NCBI RefSeq assembly: GCF_000967965.1
Contig: NZ_LACC01000011.1
Coordinates: 536,891 to 600,890, forward strand
Length of the DNA: 64,000 nucleotides
Source of the DNA: Pseudomonas fluorescens
Lineage (GTDB): Bacteria; Pseudomonadota; Gammaproteobacteria; Pseudomonadales; Pseudomonadaceae
Direction: 5' to 3'
Part shown: one piece after another, positions 62,387-64,000 of the stretch
Position numbering within the stretch: position 1 is the first letter of the stretch
Layout of the letters: each line of letters begins with the position of its first letter
Program-made: the position numbers and the translations under genes
Notes under the pieces: generated by a model
Told to the model about the DNA's origin: nothing
Databases searched by the model: none
What the model saw: the letters and a program-made list of their open reading frames with translations, nothing else

Positions 62387-62815
62387 TTAGAACGGCCGAA
62401 CGACGACCAGAATTACGATAGCCAGCAATATCAGAACCGGCACTTCATTGAACCAGCGATAAAAGACATGGCTGCGGGTGTTCTCGCCACGGGCAAAACG
62501 TTTTACCTGGGCGCCGCACATGTGGTGGTAGCCGATCAGCAACACGACCAAGGTCAGTTTGGCGTGTATCCAGCCACCTTGGCTGAAGATGCCTGGATTG
62601 AGGTAGATGAGCCAGCCACCGAAGATCAGCGTGGCGATCATCGCCGGGCCCATGATGCCCCGGTACAGCTTGCGCTCCATGACGCTGAAGCGTTCCTTGC
62701 TGATCGTGTCTTCACTTTGTGCGTGATAAACGAACAGGCGCGGCAAATAGAACAGGCCGGCAAACCAGCACACGACGCTGACGATATGAAACGCTTTGAG
62801 CCACAGATAGAGCAT
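62387..62815 (-). CDS. hemJ: Protoporphyrinogen oxidase HemJ
   Basis: A 142-residue membrane protein with four helices. Conserved H10 in WLKAFHIVSVVCW and the histidines in GYHHMC and WIHAK fit haem-binding HemJ. It oxidises protoporphyrinogen IX in haem synthesis in species without HemG. Older annotation calls it a CopD-like membrane protein. Next to argC, as in other pseudomonads. Confidence 0.9.
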   Translation of the reverse strand: MLYLWLKAFHIVSVVCWFAGLFYLPRLFVYHAQSEDTISKERFSVMERKLYRGIMGPAMIATLIFGGWLIYLNPGIFSQGGWIHAKLTLVVLLIGYHHMCGAQVKRFARGENTRSHVFYRWFNEVPVLILLAIVILVVVRPF

Positions 62816-63109
62816 TTTTGGTTATTCCAGGTTCACGGTAGCCTGAATAGTAGAGAAAGAGTCCCATCTCGGACATAACTGTTCAATTTTGACGGTGTCT
62901 TTTGTCGCCATACTGCGTTGCCGCTCCTCGCCATAGCGGGCTATGACTCGTCGCGGCGCCTTGTCTGGCAACAAAATCCACTCGCCAAAACTTGAACGTA
63001 TGCCCGAGACGGGACTCGTGAGCGTCCGCACGTCACCTTGACGGTTGTCGCAGGGGCGCACGGCCCCTATTATCGACGGCTTTCCAGTGGGTTCGTTGAG
63101 GGCAGGTTT
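62816..63109. other. hemJ-argC intergenic region with an imperfect palindrome
   Basis: The divergent gap contains CATAGC/GCTATG with two bases between (62932-62945). It is flanked by partly complementary GCCGC... and ...GCGGC over roughly 62919-62960. It also presumably carries both promoters. No gene supported. Confidence 0.4.
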
Positions 63110-64000
63110 ATGGTCAAGGTCGGTATCGTCGGCGGCACGGGTTACACAGGTGTCGAACTGCTGCGTCTGTTGGCGCAACATCCGCAAGCTGAGGTGGTTG
63201 TCATCACTTCCCGATCCGAGGCTGGCCTGGCCGTCGCCGACATGTACCCGAACCTGCGAGGCCATTACGACGGCCTGGCGTTCAGCGTTCCGGACATCAA
63301 GACCCTGGGTGCCTGCGATGTGGTGTTCTTCGCCACACCGCACGGTGTTGCCCATGCCTTGGCGGGCGAACTGCTGGCGGCCGGGACCAAGGTCATCGAC
63401 CTGTCGGCCGACTTCCGTCTGCAAGACGCGGATGAATGGGCCAAGTGGTACGGCCAACCGCACGGTGCACCGGAGTTGCTGGACGAGGCGGTCTACGGCT
63501 TGCCGGAAGTCAATCGCGAGCAGATCAAGAAAGCGCGCCTGATTGCGGTGCCGGGTTGCTACCCAACTGCAACGCAATTGGGCTTTCTGCCATTGCTCGA
63601 AGCCGGCCTGGCCGATGTTGCGCATCTGATTGCTGACTGCAAGTCCGGCGTCAGCGGTGCCGGTCGTGGTGCTTCCGTAGGCTCGCTGTACTCCGAAACG
63701 TCGGAAAGCATGAAGGCCTATGCGGTCAAAGGTCACCGTCACCTGCCGGAGATTCGCCAGGGGCTTCGTCGTGCAGCAGGCAAGGACGTCGGCCTGACCT
63801 TCGTTCCACACCTGACGCCGATGATTCGTGGCATTCACTCCACGCTCTACGCAACCGTTGTTGATCGCTCGGTGGATCTGCAGGCGTTGTTTGAAAAGCG
63901 TTATGCCAACGAGCCGTTCGTCGATGTGATGCCGGCCGGCAGCCATCCGGAGACTCGTAGCGTACGGGGTGCCAACGTCTGCCGTATCGCTGTGCATCGC
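63110..64000 (+). CDS. argC: N-acetyl-gamma-glutamyl-phosphate reductase (3' end outside window)
   Basis: 297 codons from ATG 63110 to the window edge, open to the end. The Rossmann motif [18 protein letters not shown] is at the N-terminus. The catalytic cysteine is in [10 protein letters not shown], and [10 protein letters not shown] and GHRHLPEI follow, as in the 340-350-residue ArgC. It reduces N-acetylglutamyl phosphate in arginine synthesis. Only about 50 residues should be missing. Confidence 0.97.
   Translation, partial: MVKVGIVGGTGYTGVELLRLLAQHPQAEVVVITSRSEAGLAVADMYPNLRGHYDGLAFSVPDIKTLGACDVVFFATPHGVAHALAGELLAAGTKVIDLSADFRLQDADEWAKWYGQPHGAPELLDEAVYGLPEVNREQIKKARLIAVPGCYPTATQLGFLPLLEAGLADVAHLIADCKSGVSGAGRGASVGSLYSETSESMKAYAVKGHRHLPEIRQGLRRAAGKDVGLTFVPHLTPMIRGIHSTLYATVVDRSVDLQALFEKRYANEPFVDVMPAGSHPETRSVRGANVCRIAVHR

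Noticed and set aside
62822..63997. 391-codon minus-strand ORF over argC
   Set aside because: argC is certain on the plus strand from its Rossmann and cysteine motifs.

Overview
The window is a chromosomal segment of a Pseudomonas, most likely of the P. fluorescens group. Evidence is the high-GC coding bias, the gene order rpsU-dnaG-rpoD, the ksgA-pdxA-surA-lptD and amgK-murU blocks, gph-trpE followed by trpGDC, vfr-osmC-speD-coq7, and many copies of the short Pseudomonas REP palindrome (GTGGGAGC...GCTCGCGA). Nearly all genes can be recognised from their sequence. I see no prophage, CRISPR array, rRNA or insertion sequence.

Layout. 1-3250: lysine catabolism, with an Lrp-type regulator followed by davB and davA. 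3.4-8.25 kb: a variable block with a membrane PQQ dehydrogenase, an orphan HEMGH (M41-like) metallopeptidase, a DUF3077 gene behind a strongly structured leader, and a higBA-type toxin-antitoxin pair, ending at a tRNA-Ile2(CAU) gene. 8.3-16.8 kb: a periplasmic-sensor/PAS/GGDEF/EAL protein and the macromolecular synthesis genes rpoD, dnaG and rpsU. 17-20.9 kb: tsaD, plsY, folB-folK, cca. 20.9-26.5 kb: the spoVR-yeaH-prkA stress cluster and glpE. 26.5-33.8 kb: apaH-apaG-ksgA-pdxA-surA-lptD. 33.9-37.5 kb: amgK-murU peptidoglycan recycling, a DnaJ-like protein, a DUF3530 protein. 37.6-45.6 kb: a two-component system and an ABC importer, syntenic with agtSR-agtABCD of P. aeruginosa (4-aminobutyrate/5-aminovalerate uptake). 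45.8-50.1 kb: Fe-dependent alcohol dehydrogenase, rpe-gph-trpE. 50.2-55.8 kb: autotransporter esterase, trpGDC, a lipoate-ligase-like protein. 55.8-64 kb: vfr, osmC, speD, coq7, HIT protein, SDR, DUF805 protein, nitronate monooxygenase, hemJ and the start of argC.

How the genes connect. DavB and DavA turn lysine into 5-aminovalerate, the proposed substrate of the agt importer in the same window. trpE and trpGDC are each preceded by a nearly identical coding tail ending in RWRWRA-stop, followed about ten bases later by a small GC hairpin. This looks like a duplicated trp attenuation leader. Before trpG it is a free short ORF, but before trpE it is read as the last codons of gph.

The least explained element is the ~200-base leader of the DUF3077 gene. 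It holds several stem-loops, two of which have the same 8-nt loop on different stems. It is my best candidate for an undescribed RNA element.
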